52,279 bases of DNA from NCBI GenBank assembly GCA_947306055.1, contig CAMZFK010000003.1, forward strand, positions 1 through 52,279, read 5' to 3'. Below, one piece after another: positions 40,774-49,924 of the stretch (its first letter is position 1; every line of letters starts with the position of its first letter). The translations under genes were made by a program, and so were the position numbers. Source of the stretch: an uncultured Candidatus Saccharibacteria bacterium. GTDB taxonomy: Bacteria > Patescibacteriota > Saccharimonadia > Saccharimonadales > Saccharimonadaceae. The notes below the pieces were generated by a model. It worked only from the letters and a program-made list of their open reading frames with translations. It did not search any database and had not been told where the DNA came from.

Positions 40774-41735
40774 TGGCGAGAATTCTTTCACTTGGGTCAG
40801 CCCTACAAGATATTTACTTAATCGATAAAGACGATTTAACGCCGACGTCTATTGGCTCAGCTTCGATTTTTGGTAGTATACTGGTCGGCTCTAAAGTTGA
40901 CATTGATAAAATTTCTTATGAAGTCGGTGGCGGCGGGATTAATTCGGCAATTACTTTTTCAAGGCACGGTCACGAAGCTATATTTATGGGCAATATCGCC
41001 AACGATTCTGCAGGCGCAGCAATTTTAAAGACTCTAGATCGCGAGAATATCGACAGTAGCTACATAAATTGCGTCAACAATAAGTCGACTGGCACCTCGG
41101 TGGTGCTTCTCGACGCAAAAGGCGGCGAAAGGACGATTTTGACCTATCGTGGCGCAAGCGATAAATTTGATAATTTCTCGGCGGACGACCTTGATTTGAT
41201 TCAGCCAGATTGGATGTATGTCACCACGCTCCGCGGGGATATGAATACTTTACTTGAATTTTTCGAGAAAGCTAAGTCTCTCGGGACAAAAATCATGTTT
41301 AACCCTGGTGGCCGTGAGCTAGCTGAGCCTAAGAAATTAATTGGTCTACTTGAAGATGTAGACATACTTATCCTCAATAAGACTGAGGCAGCACAGATTG
41401 TTCCTGGCGTACTGCTAGAAGAGTTGCTATACCATCTAAACAACTATGTCGAGACCGTAATTATTACGGATGGACCAATGGGTGGTATCGCTAGCAACGG
41501 TAAAGAAACTTATCGATTCGGAGTTTATGAGGATATTAAGATTAAAGATGCTACTGGGGCCGGCGACGCCTTTGGCTCTGGCTTCTTGGCGCATTTTGCC
41601 GCACATAAATCTTTCCGCGACTCTTTGATTTTTGGCGCAGCAAATTCCACTTCTGTGATATCTCGTATCGGAGCGAATAAAGGGATTTTGACCGGTGACG
41701 AGACGCTGCATTTAATGCCGATTCAAAAAATCTAA
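40773..41735 (+). CDS. PfkB/ribokinase family carbohydrate kinase
   Basis: SYEVGGGGINSAITFSRHGHEAIFMGNI; DATGAGDAFGSGFLAHF. Confidence 0.9.
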   Translation: MARILSLGSALQDIYLIDKDDLTPTSIGSASIFGSILVGSKVDIDKISYEVGGGGINSAITFSRHGHEAIFMGNIANDSAGAAILKTLDRENIDSSYINCVNNKSTGTSVVLLDAKGGERTILTYRGASDKFDNFSADDLDLIQPDWMYVTTLRGDMNTLLEFFEKAKSLGTKIMFNPGGRELAEPKKLIGLLEDVDILILNKTEAAQIVPGVLLEELLYHLNNYVETVIITDGPMGGIASNGKETYRFGVYEDIKIKDATGAGDAFGSGFLAHFAAHKSFRDSLIFGAANSTSVISRIGANKGILTGDETLHLMPIQKI

Positions 41736-41749
41736 CTTAAGGACTATTT

Positions 41750-42451
41750 ATGTTTAACGAAAAGGAATTATTAAAAAAATTAACTATTGCTGATTTGGAG
41801 CGTGCTAATGCCTATGCGAAAGACCTCGGGCATGGTCTTCAAATTGTACGCTCTTTTCCACAAGGCGTAACGATCTTTGGCTCGGCAAGGTTGCCACAGG
41901 ATGATAAATATTGCCAGCTTGCTTATAAGCTAGGTGGCCTACTTGCCAAGAATGGCCATGCCGTGATTACCGGTGGTGGTCCTGGCATCATGGAAGCCGC
42001 GTCGCATGGAGCGTATGAAATCGGTGGGAGGACGATTGGGCTAAATATCACCTTAAAACACGAGCAATTCCCAAATCCTTATCTCACGGATTGCCTGACG
42101 TTTGAATATTTCTTCGCTCGCAAAGTAATGCTCGCAATGGCGGCAAAGGTTTTCGTGTTCTTCCCGGGCGGATTCGGGACACTAGATGAATTATCTGAAA
42201 TCTTGTGCCTTATGCAAGAAAGCAAAATGCCTAAGATGCCAGTATTTTTAATCGGTAAATCTTTTTGGCGAAATTTCGAAAAATTTGTCGACAAAATGAC
42301 CGGGATGAAACTCGTCTCGACAAACGATATCAAGATTTTTAAAATTACTGACGATGTAACAGAAGTAGTAAAGGCGGCTAACAAAATCGGCCATCCAAAG
42401 ATTTCTGAGAATTTCTACGACGGGTTCCGCGAAGCATCCAAGCTAAGTTAA
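41750..42451 (+). CDS. LOG family protein (lysine decarboxylase-like)
   Basis: VTIFGSARLPQDDKYC, ITGGGPGIMEAASHGA, FFPGGFGTLDEL. Confidence 0.92.
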   Translation: MFNEKELLKKLTIADLERANAYAKDLGHGLQIVRSFPQGVTIFGSARLPQDDKYCQLAYKLGGLLAKNGHAVITGGGPGIMEAASHGAYEIGGRTIGLNITLKHEQFPNPYLTDCLTFEYFFARKVMLAMAAKVFVFFPGGFGTLDELSEILCLMQESKMPKMPVFLIGKSFWRNFEKFVDKMTGMKLVSTNDIKIFKITDDVTEVVKAANKIGHPKISENFYDGFREASKLS

Positions 42452-42454
42452 AGT

Positions 42455-42537
42455 CGAGCCGGAAGGTATCTGCTCTCGGGAGCGCTCCGGGCCGCTAGGC
42501 CAAGTCTTACTCCCTCGAGCAGATACCTTTCGGCTCG
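42455..42537 (+). repeat. Palindromic element, core family B, between LOG gene and eno
   Basis: Arms cgagccggaaggtatctgctctcgggag / ctccctcgagcagatacctttcggctcg; core cgctccgggccgctaggccaagtctta. Confidence 0.88.
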
Positions 42538-42635
42538 TTAGCCCAAGTCTTACTCCCTCGAGCGGATACCTTTCGGCTCGTTAGCCCAAGCTTTACTCCA
42601 TCGGACGAATCCTTTTTAGCTCTTTAGCCCAAGCT
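42495..42635 (+). repeat. 43-bp tandem repeat (about 3.3 copies) derived from the element's right half, reaching into eno
   Basis: ttagcccaagtcttactccctcgagcggatacctttcggctcg at 42495 (variant), 42538, 42581 (degenerate), 42624 (partial). Confidence 0.88.
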
Positions 42636-43923
42636 GCGAATTCGTATCAGCAATTCTGATGAGTTCGTTGTACTTCGCAATGCGGTCAGTGCGGGAGAGG
42701 GAACCGGTCTTGATTTGGCCGGTGCCGAGGCCGACAGCGAGATGCGCGATCGAGACATCTTCGGTTTCACCGGAACGGTGCGACATGATAGTTTTATAAC
42801 CAGCTTTTTTGGCGAGAAGTACGGCATCAATAGTCTCGGAGAGTGTGCCGATTTGATTTGGTTTAATCAAAATCGCATTTGCGACTTTTTCTTTAATGCC
42901 GCGCTCCAATAATTTAACATTTGTAACAAACAAATCGTCGCCGACGAGCTGGATACGCTTACCGAGACGTTCGGTAAGAATTTTCCAGTTCGCCCAATCG
43001 TTTTCGGCGAGGCCATCCTCAATAGAAATGACATGGTAATTTGATGCCAAATATTCATACCAGTTAATTAGATCTTCTGCCGTTTTCCAGTCACCATTAG
43101 TTTTCAGTATATACCTGCCGTCTTTGAATCGCTCCTCGGAAGTGGCAGCTTCGGTATCGTAAAATTCGCTTGCGGCGATATCCATTGCGATCATCACGTC
43201 TGTACCAAATTTGAATCCGGCACGTTCTGTGGCTTCCTTGATACAATCCAATGGCTCGTTGTCTCCGCCTCGGACGCGTGGAGCATATCCACCTTCATCG
43301 CCGACCGTAGTCTGGTAACCGCGATCCTTTAAAACTGAGCCTAGTGCGTGAAAAATCTCTGCACCCATCTCGACGGCTTCACTGATATTATTGGCACTTT
43401 TCGGAATAATCATATACTCCTGAAAATCCGTTGCCCAAGAAGCATGCTCACCGCCATTCATTACATTCATCATCGGCATCGGGACAGACATTTCGTCGGT
43501 GGTGCCGGCAATTTCAGCAACATACTTGTAAAATGGCATTTTTAACGCGTGCGCGTTAGCCTTGGCGTTTGCGAGTGAGACCGCCAAAATCGCGTTTGCG
43601 CCGAGGCTAGATTTGTTTTCGGTGCCGTCTAATTCTAGCATCATTTCATCGACTAAGCGCGGCTCTGAGGAATTACCTACAAGCACGTCTTTGATCTTGG
43701 AGTTAACATTCCAGACAGCTTTTAATACGCCTTTTCCTCCGTAGTGTTTCTTGTCGCCATCGCGGAGCTCCAACGCTTCGAGTGAGCCAGTAGAAGCCCC
43801 CGATGGGACGATGGCTTTACCGTACCCGCCATTATCTAAAAAAACTTCCGCTTCAACCGTAGGATTACCACGGGAATCCAAAACTTGTCTTGCTTTGATG
43901 TTTTCAATTTCAAAAGTATCCAT
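42616..43923 (-). CDS. eno: Enolase
   Basis: IKARQVLDSRGNPTVEAEVFLDNGG; VGDEGGYAP; SHRSGETED; last residues QLGLKS and stop lie in the tandem repeat. Confidence 0.97.
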   Translation of the reverse strand: MDTFEIENIKARQVLDSRGNPTVEAEVFLDNGGYGKAIVPSGASTGSLEALELRDGDKKHYGGKGVLKAVWNVNSKIKDVLVGNSSEPRLVDEMMLELDGTENKSSLGANAILAVSLANAKANAHALKMPFYKYVAEIAGTTDEMSVPMPMMNVMNGGEHASWATDFQEYMIIPKSANNISEAVEMGAEIFHALGSVLKDRGYQTTVGDEGGYAPRVRGGDNEPLDCIKEATERAGFKFGTDVMIAMDIAASEFYDTEAATSEERFKDGRYILKTNGDWKTAEDLINWYEYLASNYHVISIEDGLAENDWANWKILTERLGKRIQLVGDDLFVTNVKLLERGIKEKVANAILIKPNQIGTLSETIDAVLLAKKAGYKTIMSHRSGETEDVSIAHLAVGLGTGQIKTGSLSRTDRIAKYNELIRIADTNSQLGLKS

Positions 43924-43985
43924 AAGTATTATTATAGCATATGGTATAATAGTATTTATATTGTTAATAATTTATTGGAGGCTTA

Positions 43986-45191
43986 ATGGACAAAAATCCA
44001 TCAAATACAGGGGAAGTAGGTGAGCCAATTATATCAGGGGCACCATCTACGCCGATCACAACCGAGGCGCCAGCTACACCAGAATCTACCGAGAAAAAAG
44101 GTTCTAAGAAAAAGTTAATTATTGGCATCGCTTGCGCGGTTGCTGGCATAGGTATTACCGCTGGTGGCGCGGTGGCCATTGCAAATGTCGTCATGAATCA
44201 AGACAATGCCGTAACTAGAGCTATTTCTAAACTTGCCCGCAGCGACGGTCCTAATTTTTTCCATATTGATGGTACTGTCAGTGGCGATGTCAACACCTCT
44301 GCTGGTAATCAATTAAATGTTAACCTTGATATTGATACCACTTTTGGCAAAGAGTTTAGTGATGGTGGTGATATGTCACTAGCTTTGACCGTTAAGGATG
44401 GTTCTATGGTTGCACCTACCATTGGACTTGATTTCAAAGCTGTACCGAGTGGAGATCTTTATGCAAAACTTACTGGCGTGAGCACTATTCTCCGCGTGTC
44501 CTCGGCCATAACCACAGCAAACAGTACTGCAAACCCTACCGCCGGCATCGCCAAAGCCGCTAACTCAATACTTATGGCAGCGTCCACTTACGATGGGGAA
44601 TGGATTTCTTTCCCACGAAGCACGGTTAAGCAATTTACTGACGAGGAGACGACAGCCAGCATTGTTAGCGATAGCTCTCAATGTATTATTTCTGTAATTA
44701 AAAAATTGCCTAGTTATGGCGACGACATCGTGTCACATTACAGAAAAAATCCATTCATTACACCATCGACGGATAATCTCGAGATCGAGAAAAAGGCAAA
44801 TACCCTTTATCGTCTCGGCCTCGATAGCGATAAGCTAGTTAACTTTACAAATGGGCTCGTCGATTCAAAAATCGGCAAAGACATTTTAGCTTGCACCGGT
44901 GGGCAAGATGCTGCCGAGAAAAAACTTACAAAAGAACAGGTTGAGTCATCATTTGGTGAAGGCGTACCAGCATTTTATGTCGAAATCGACGACAACGATA
45001 ATATCACAAGATTTTACGTTGATGGCAAAAATCGCGATGACAACAATAGCTGGACGGCCGATTTCAATATTAGTTATTTAGATGGTATTGATATAACCAA
45101 ACCAGCTACCTCTACCGATATTATGACTGTCGTTCAAAATGTAATGATGAGGCTTCAGGGCGGATATTCCTCGACGTCATTGACTTTTTAA
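43986..45191 (+). CDS. Membrane-anchored exported protein, unknown function
   Basis: Pro/Thr/Glu-rich N-terminus, single TM KKLIIGIACAVAGIGITAGGAVAIANVVM, extracytoplasmic domain. Confidence 0.6.
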   Translation: MDKNPSNTGEVGEPIISGAPSTPITTEAPATPESTEKKGSKKKLIIGIACAVAGIGITAGGAVAIANVVMNQDNAVTRAISKLARSDGPNFFHIDGTVSGDVNTSAGNQLNVNLDIDTTFGKEFSDGGDMSLALTVKDGSMVAPTIGLDFKAVPSGDLYAKLTGVSTILRVSSAITTANSTANPTAGIAKAANSILMAASTYDGEWISFPRSTVKQFTDEETTASIVSDSSQCIISVIKKLPSYGDDIVSHYRKNPFITPSTDNLEIEKKANTLYRLGLDSDKLVNFTNGLVDSKIGKDILACTGGQDAAEKKLTKEQVESSFGEGVPAFYVEIDDNDNITRFYVDGKNRDDNNSWTADFNISYLDGIDITKPATSTDIMTVVQNVMMRLQGGYSSTSLTF

Positions 45192-45214
45192 CACAAGTAT
45201 GATATAATTAGAGT

Positions 45215-46561
45215 ATGGATACTCGCGAGGCGTTGAAACAAAAACTAGATAAACTCCCGGCTCTACCGGGGGTTTATTTTCATAAAAACGCGGCGGGGGA
45301 GATTATTTACGTGGGTAAGGCGGCGGTGCTCAAAAATCGCGTGCGACAATATTTCCAAAAGTCTAAAAAGGACGTCAAAACTGAGGCGCTAGTAACAGAG
45401 ATTGCCGACACGGATTGGATTGTAGTTGACACCGAGATGGATGCGCTATTTCTCGAGTCCGAAATGATTAAGCGCTATATGCCGAAGTGGAATATACTGC
45501 TTCGCGACGACAAAACCGTATCTTATGTGCGCATTTCGATGAACGAAGAAGTGCCATATATTAGCTTCACGCGCAACCCAGTCGATGACGGGGCGACCTA
45601 TGTCGGGCCTTTTTATGGCAAGTCTGGGGTAGAGCGAGCGGTGCGGAGTCTTCGGCGGATTTTTCCGTACTATGTCAAACCATATAGCGGCAAAAAGACG
45701 CTTGATACTGACCTTGGGTTGACGCCAGGGATTGAAGCGGGAAAGTGCACACCAAAGGATTATAAGCGGAACTTGCGTAAACTAATTCGCTATCTTGAAG
45801 GTGGCCGCGAAAAGTTGATGAAAGAACTTGAAAAAGCCATGTATGACGAAGCGTCGAAGGGGAATTACGAGCTCGCGGCGGAAGCCAGGAATCAATTATT
45901 TGGGCTAAAAGAGCTCCAGAAAAAAATCATTTTTTCGGATAAGGAATTTTTGGATATTTCCTCCGACCAGGCGTTGTCGGAATTACAACGTTTGCTTGGC
46001 CTTGAAAAGCCACCGCGCCGAATTGAGGGGTATGATATTTCGCACCAATCTGGCACCAATACTGTGGCAAGCATGGTGGTATTTATTAATGGTGCGGCGG
46101 CGCGAAGCGAATATCGCAAGTTTAAAATTCGTACTTCGACCAATGATGATCTTAAAAGTATGGTTGAAGTAATTACGCGAAGGTTGAAACATAAAGAATG
46201 GGAATATCCGGATTTAATTTTGCTCGATGGTGGTATAAATCAAGTCAACGCGGTTTTGCCACTCGTGGGCGACATACCGGTGATTGGTCGCGACAAGTCG
46301 GGTAACCACTCGCATAACGTGGTAGCACATTTAGTAATTCCGGCAACAGAAATTCTCGGGTCGCGTCGCTCGCTCCCGTCGCCACGGGGCTCGCGCGCTA
46401 AACCTCGCGCTGCCGCGCTCCGGAATCCCCTCGAATTCCGTTGCCCGGAATTATCCTCATCGTCCCATGTGGCGCGGTTGATTGCCAGGATTGACGAGGA
46501 GGCGCACCGTTTTGCGATCGCCTATCATTCTTTACTCAAAAGAAAATCTATGCTAAAATAG
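45215..46561 (+). CDS. uvrC: UvrC excinuclease subunit, short form without C-terminal HhH domain
   Basis: LPALPGVYFHKNAAGEIIYVGKAAVLKNRVRQYF; IEGYDISHQSGTNTVASMVVF; DEEAHRFAIAYH followed by an early stop. Confidence 0.9.
   Translation: MDTREALKQKLDKLPALPGVYFHKNAAGEIIYVGKAAVLKNRVRQYFQKSKKDVKTEALVTEIADTDWIVVDTEMDALFLESEMIKRYMPKWNILLRDDKTVSYVRISMNEEVPYISFTRNPVDDGATYVGPFYGKSGVERAVRSLRRIFPYYVKPYSGKKTLDTDLGLTPGIEAGKCTPKDYKRNLRKLIRYLEGGREKLMKELEKAMYDEASKGNYELAAEARNQLFGLKELQKKIIFSDKEFLDISSDQALSELQRLLGLEKPPRRIEGYDISHQSGTNTVASMVVFINGAAARSEYRKFKIRTSTNDDLKSMVEVITRRLKHKEWEYPDLILLDGGINQVNAVLPLVGDIPVIGRDKSGNHSHNVVAHLVIPATEILGSRRSLPSPRGSRAKPRAAALRNPLEFRCPELSSSSHVARLIARIDEEAHRFAIAYHSLLKRKSMLK
46336..46452 (+). 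repeat. Palindromic inserted element, core family A, inside uvrC
   Basis: Arms aattccggcaacagaaattctcggg / cccctcgaattccgttgcccggaatt; core with CCCGTCGCCACGGG. Confidence 0.88.
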
Positions 46562-46579
46562 AAACACATAGGAGTTATT

Positions 46580-46807
46580 ATGCAATTAGGAAGCTTTTTA
46601 GAAGTTGTTACATTTATCTCGGCGTTCTTGACGGTGCTATTGATTTTATTGCAACAGCGCGGAGCATCACTTGGGGCTGGTTTTGGAAGTTCTGGCGAGT
46701 TGTATACCACGCGTCGTGGGCTCGAGAAATCACTTTTCGTCACCACGATAGTATCAGCCGTAGTTTTCACTTTATCAATTTTGGGGCTATTAATAATTCC
46801 AGCATAA
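46580..46807 (+). CDS. secG: Preprotein translocase subunit SecG
   Basis: VVTFISAFLTVLLILLQQRGASLGAGFGSSGELYTTRRGLEK. Confidence 0.9.
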   Translation: MQLGSFLEVVTFISAFLTVLLILLQQRGASLGAGFGSSGELYTTRRGLEKSLFVTTIVSAVVFTLSILGLLIIPA

Positions 46808-46808
46808 T

Positions 46809-48545
46809 ATGAAAATTTCTTTAAAAAAGCGTGGGCAAAAAATTATTCGGCGATTTTCGCGAGCTTCTCGACGTGCGGGGGAAGAGAGTAAGGAACACCT
46901 TAGAGAAAATTTTATTGAAAGAATTTCTCATATTCGCAATATTAAGCTTTTGATTTTTGAGTGGAGTTTGTTAGTTGCAGCGCTAATTATGCTTGGCATA
47001 GCTCAGGCTTTTTGGTTTGGCGAGTCCTACGCAAAGGACGTATTTGTTAGTGGGGGAAATTACATCGAAGCTACTATCGGACGAGTCAACTCTTTGAACC
47101 CACTTTTTGCCACTAGCAGCAGTGAAAAAACCTTAAGTCGCTTGATGTTTTCGACACTTGCTACAGTAGATTATTCTGGGCATGTGGGGCCATCGCTCGC
47201 GAAGACGATTTACACAAACGGAGATGGGAGTGTCTGGACTTTACACCTGAAGGATGGTCTTCGCTGGTCCGACGGTGAGCCGCTCACGAACGAAGACGTG
47301 ATGTTTACGGTCGGTCTAATTCAAAATCCGGCTGCTGGCACAGTTTATAGTGCGAACCTCGATAGCGTAAAAGTCGAGGAACAGCCAAATGGTGATATCA
47401 CGTTTACATTGGTTGCGCCTTATGCGGATTTTATTTCTGCCCTAGATTTTCCTATCGTGCCAAAACATAAGCTCCAAGATGCTCCGGTAAAAACTTTGAT
47501 CGAGGACGATTTTTCGAATAGCCCAGTAACTTCTGGAGCCTTTATGTTTAATGCCTCTCAAGGATCAATTTCTGAAAATGAACGCGTGTTTTATTTGTCT
47601 GCAAACCCAAATTTTTATCTTGGCAAACCGATGATAAATAGTTTTGCCGTACATGTTTATACCAACAAAGACGACGTCGTTAGCGCTATTAATGCTGGTT
47701 CTGTGACGGCCACTTCGGAACTTTCTGGCGAAGATATTGACCGCGTCACGTCAGCCAATTTTTATAAGAAAAATGCTTCAATTAATTCTGGCGTATTTAT
47801 ATTCTTTAATATGTCAAATCAAGTCCTTTCGAATGCGAGCGTTCGTCGCGCAATTAGGGAAGGAGTCGATATTGAAAAACTCAAAAATATTGCCCCTGAC
47901 ACAAAAGCCCTTTATTATCCTTTAACCACGGAACAAATCCAGCTATCACAATATCCTAAACTACCGGAATACAATCTCGAGTCAGCAAAAGCAACTCTCA
48001 GCAAACTTACTAGCGACAAAGAAATAAGCCTAGACATCACGACCGTAAGCTCTGGGTATCTACCAGCGGTAGCAAATGACTTATCCACCCAACTTAATGA
48101 ACTTGGTTTCGAGACGAGGGTAAATACTTATTCTGAATCACAGGATTTCGTGGCAAATATCCTATCGAAGCGTCAGTATGATATTTTGGTCTACGAGATT
48201 CCGCTCGGCGCAGATCCGGACGTGCTAGCCTATTATCATTCTTCGCAAGCTTCAATGACTGGGCTTAACCTTTCAAATTACAGGAACAGCTTAGTAGATG
48301 ACTTATTAATCGGGGCAAGAGAAACTCTCGATGCTTCGCTTCGCGCTAAAAAATATGAGTTTTTCTTGGAATATTGGGTAAACGACGCTCCGGCGATTGG
48401 GCTTTATCAGCCGAACATGACTTATATATACAATAAAAACGTTCGCCCGTTTGGCGATAATGTCCACCTTGTGACAGCGCTTGACCGCTTCGCAGACATT
48501 ACTGAATGGGCAGTAGTAAAGGGAGTCAAAAATCTAACGCCGTAG
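46809..48545 (+). CDS. ABC-type peptide substrate-binding protein (SBP_bac_5), TM-anchored
   Basis: SLNPLFATSSSEKTLSRLMFSTL, WTLHLKDGLRWSDGEPLTNEDVMFTVGLI. Confidence 0.9.
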   Translation: MKISLKKRGQKIIRRFSRASRRAGEESKEHLRENFIERISHIRNIKLLIFEWSLLVAALIMLGIAQAFWFGESYAKDVFVSGGNYIEATIGRVNSLNPLFATSSSEKTLSRLMFSTLATVDYSGHVGPSLAKTIYTNGDGSVWTLHLKDGLRWSDGEPLTNEDVMFTVGLIQNPAAGTVYSANLDSVKVEEQPNGDITFTLVAPYADFISALDFPIVPKHKLQDAPVKTLIEDDFSNSPVTSGAFMFNASQGSISENERVFYLSANPNFYLGKPMINSFAVHVYTNKDDVVSAINAGSVTATSELSGEDIDRVTSANFYKKNASINSGVFIFFNMSNQVLSNASVRRAIREGVDIEKLKNIAPDTKALYYPLTTEQIQLSQYPKLPEYNLESAKATLSKLTSDKEISLDITTVSSGYLPAVANDLSTQLNELGFETRVNTYSESQDFVANILSKRQYDILVYEIPLGADPDVLAYYHSSQASMTGLNLSNYRNSLVDDLLIGARETLDASLRAKKYEFFLEYWVNDAPAIGLYQPNMTYIYNKNVRPFGDNVHLVTALDRFADITEWAVVKGVKNLTP

Positions 48546-48684
48546 CGCGCGTCTTTCGTTGGCGACATGTCTATCGTATTAGGCTAAGTTTTATTTTTTT
48601 CTAATCTATGCTATACTTTACTAAAGGGTTGGCAAGACCCTTTTATTGTTACCTTAAAAATGTGATGTCTGTAGGAGGTGGACT

Positions 48685-49737
48685 ATGAAATCTTTAAACG
48701 AAAAAGTACGTCAACATTACGAAGCATACACTTTTCTGAAGAAAAGATTACCGCTCTGTGTAGAGGTCTACTACGACAGGTTTGCCAACCAGAATTGGCA
48801 CGGCCTCAGCCTTGCACAGTCAATTTTCATTAAGCAAATACTGGCAATCGCTCTACACACGAGGACAGAGAAGAAGTTGAGTTTGGGACGAGTGCTCGCC
48901 CTAATCTTACTTAACGAAATTTCGTCAACCGCTGTTTACCGCCCGATTATTCAGTCTCTTTCTGAAGATAGCCCGTGGATGAGAGAGCGCGTGCAGGAAC
49001 TTTCTAGTGATACAGATGAAATACGTTTCGTACGTAATTGCAAGCAGATGCTGGTAGAGTGGGCAGAGCCTGGGCCTAAGCCGACTTTTGCTTCCGCTAT
49101 ACCATATACTCTGCCGCGCTATGATTTCCTGTACGACGCAACTCGCCTCGTGGAAATTCCGCGTGCTGGTTGGGTAAACTGGCACGTAGCCGAGGAATTC
49201 ATCGATACGGTGGCGGACCATACTATCGTAGCCGAACTCCTCGCTATCAGTATGAACCAGATCTACGACTATGGGTTCGATCCGGAGATTTTTCTCCCTA
49301 AGGTTGCGATTCATGATCTCTCGGCGGCTCGCATAGGCGATTTGCCGCTCTTCGTAAAGAGTCCCGCCGAACGCTTGGACGAGAAGACCAAGGCTTTTTA
49401 TGATCTCGTTTGTACACTTCCTGAAGAGGAGAAACTCCGGCTGATGTTCTCAGGTTATCAATCACACGAGACGTGCACGGATATTTTTGCCGATCACTGT
49501 GGTCGCCTGGAGACAGATTTCTGGGCTAAAGTCTGCAGCGAAAGAGGAGCCGTAGATCTCGACAATCAAAAAGACAACCCCGCAATGAAAGATCGCATCA
49601 TTTTGGGGCTTTTCGAAGATGATTGCTCTTTTGGAGAGATCTGGATGAAGTACAGTCAGATTAGCAACGGTTATGACGAGCATTTCTTGGATGTCTCAAG
49701 ATACGTGCTTGCCAATGGGATTTTCCCCAAAAAATAA
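48685..49737 (+). CDS. Hypothetical cytosolic protein (350 aa), no recognised family
   Basis: Long ORF with RBS aggaggtgg; 5' leader contains hairpin aaagggttggcaagaccctttt. Confidence 0.75.
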   Translation: MKSLNEKVRQHYEAYTFLKKRLPLCVEVYYDRFANQNWHGLSLAQSIFIKQILAIALHTRTEKKLSLGRVLALILLNEISSTAVYRPIIQSLSEDSPWMRERVQELSSDTDEIRFVRNCKQMLVEWAEPGPKPTFASAIPYTLPRYDFLYDATRLVEIPRAGWVNWHVAEEFIDTVADHTIVAELLAISMNQIYDYGFDPEIFLPKVAIHDLSAARIGDLPLFVKSPAERLDEKTKAFYDLVCTLPEEEKLRLMFSGYQSHETCTDIFADHCGRLETDFWAKVCSERGAVDLDNQKDNPAMKDRIILGLFEDDCSFGEIWMKYSQISNGYDEHFLDVSRYVLANGIFPKK

Positions 49738-49761
49738 GATGTCACATTTTTCAAAAAAGAA

Positions 49762-49793
49762 TCGTCGCTTGTATTTGCGGCGATTTTTTTGTG
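49762..49793 (+). terminator. Intrinsic terminator
   Basis: aatcgtcgcttgtatttgcggcgattttttt. Confidence 0.88.
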
Positions 49794-49924
49794 GTTATTT
49801 ACTAAGTCCGCTTATGGCGCGCTTAAAATTATGCCTTATATCTAATAATATACTTTACATTGTTATATTTTTATGTTAGAATATATTTTAACGTGGGCGC
49901 AGTTTAAAAACGGAGGTGATTTTC

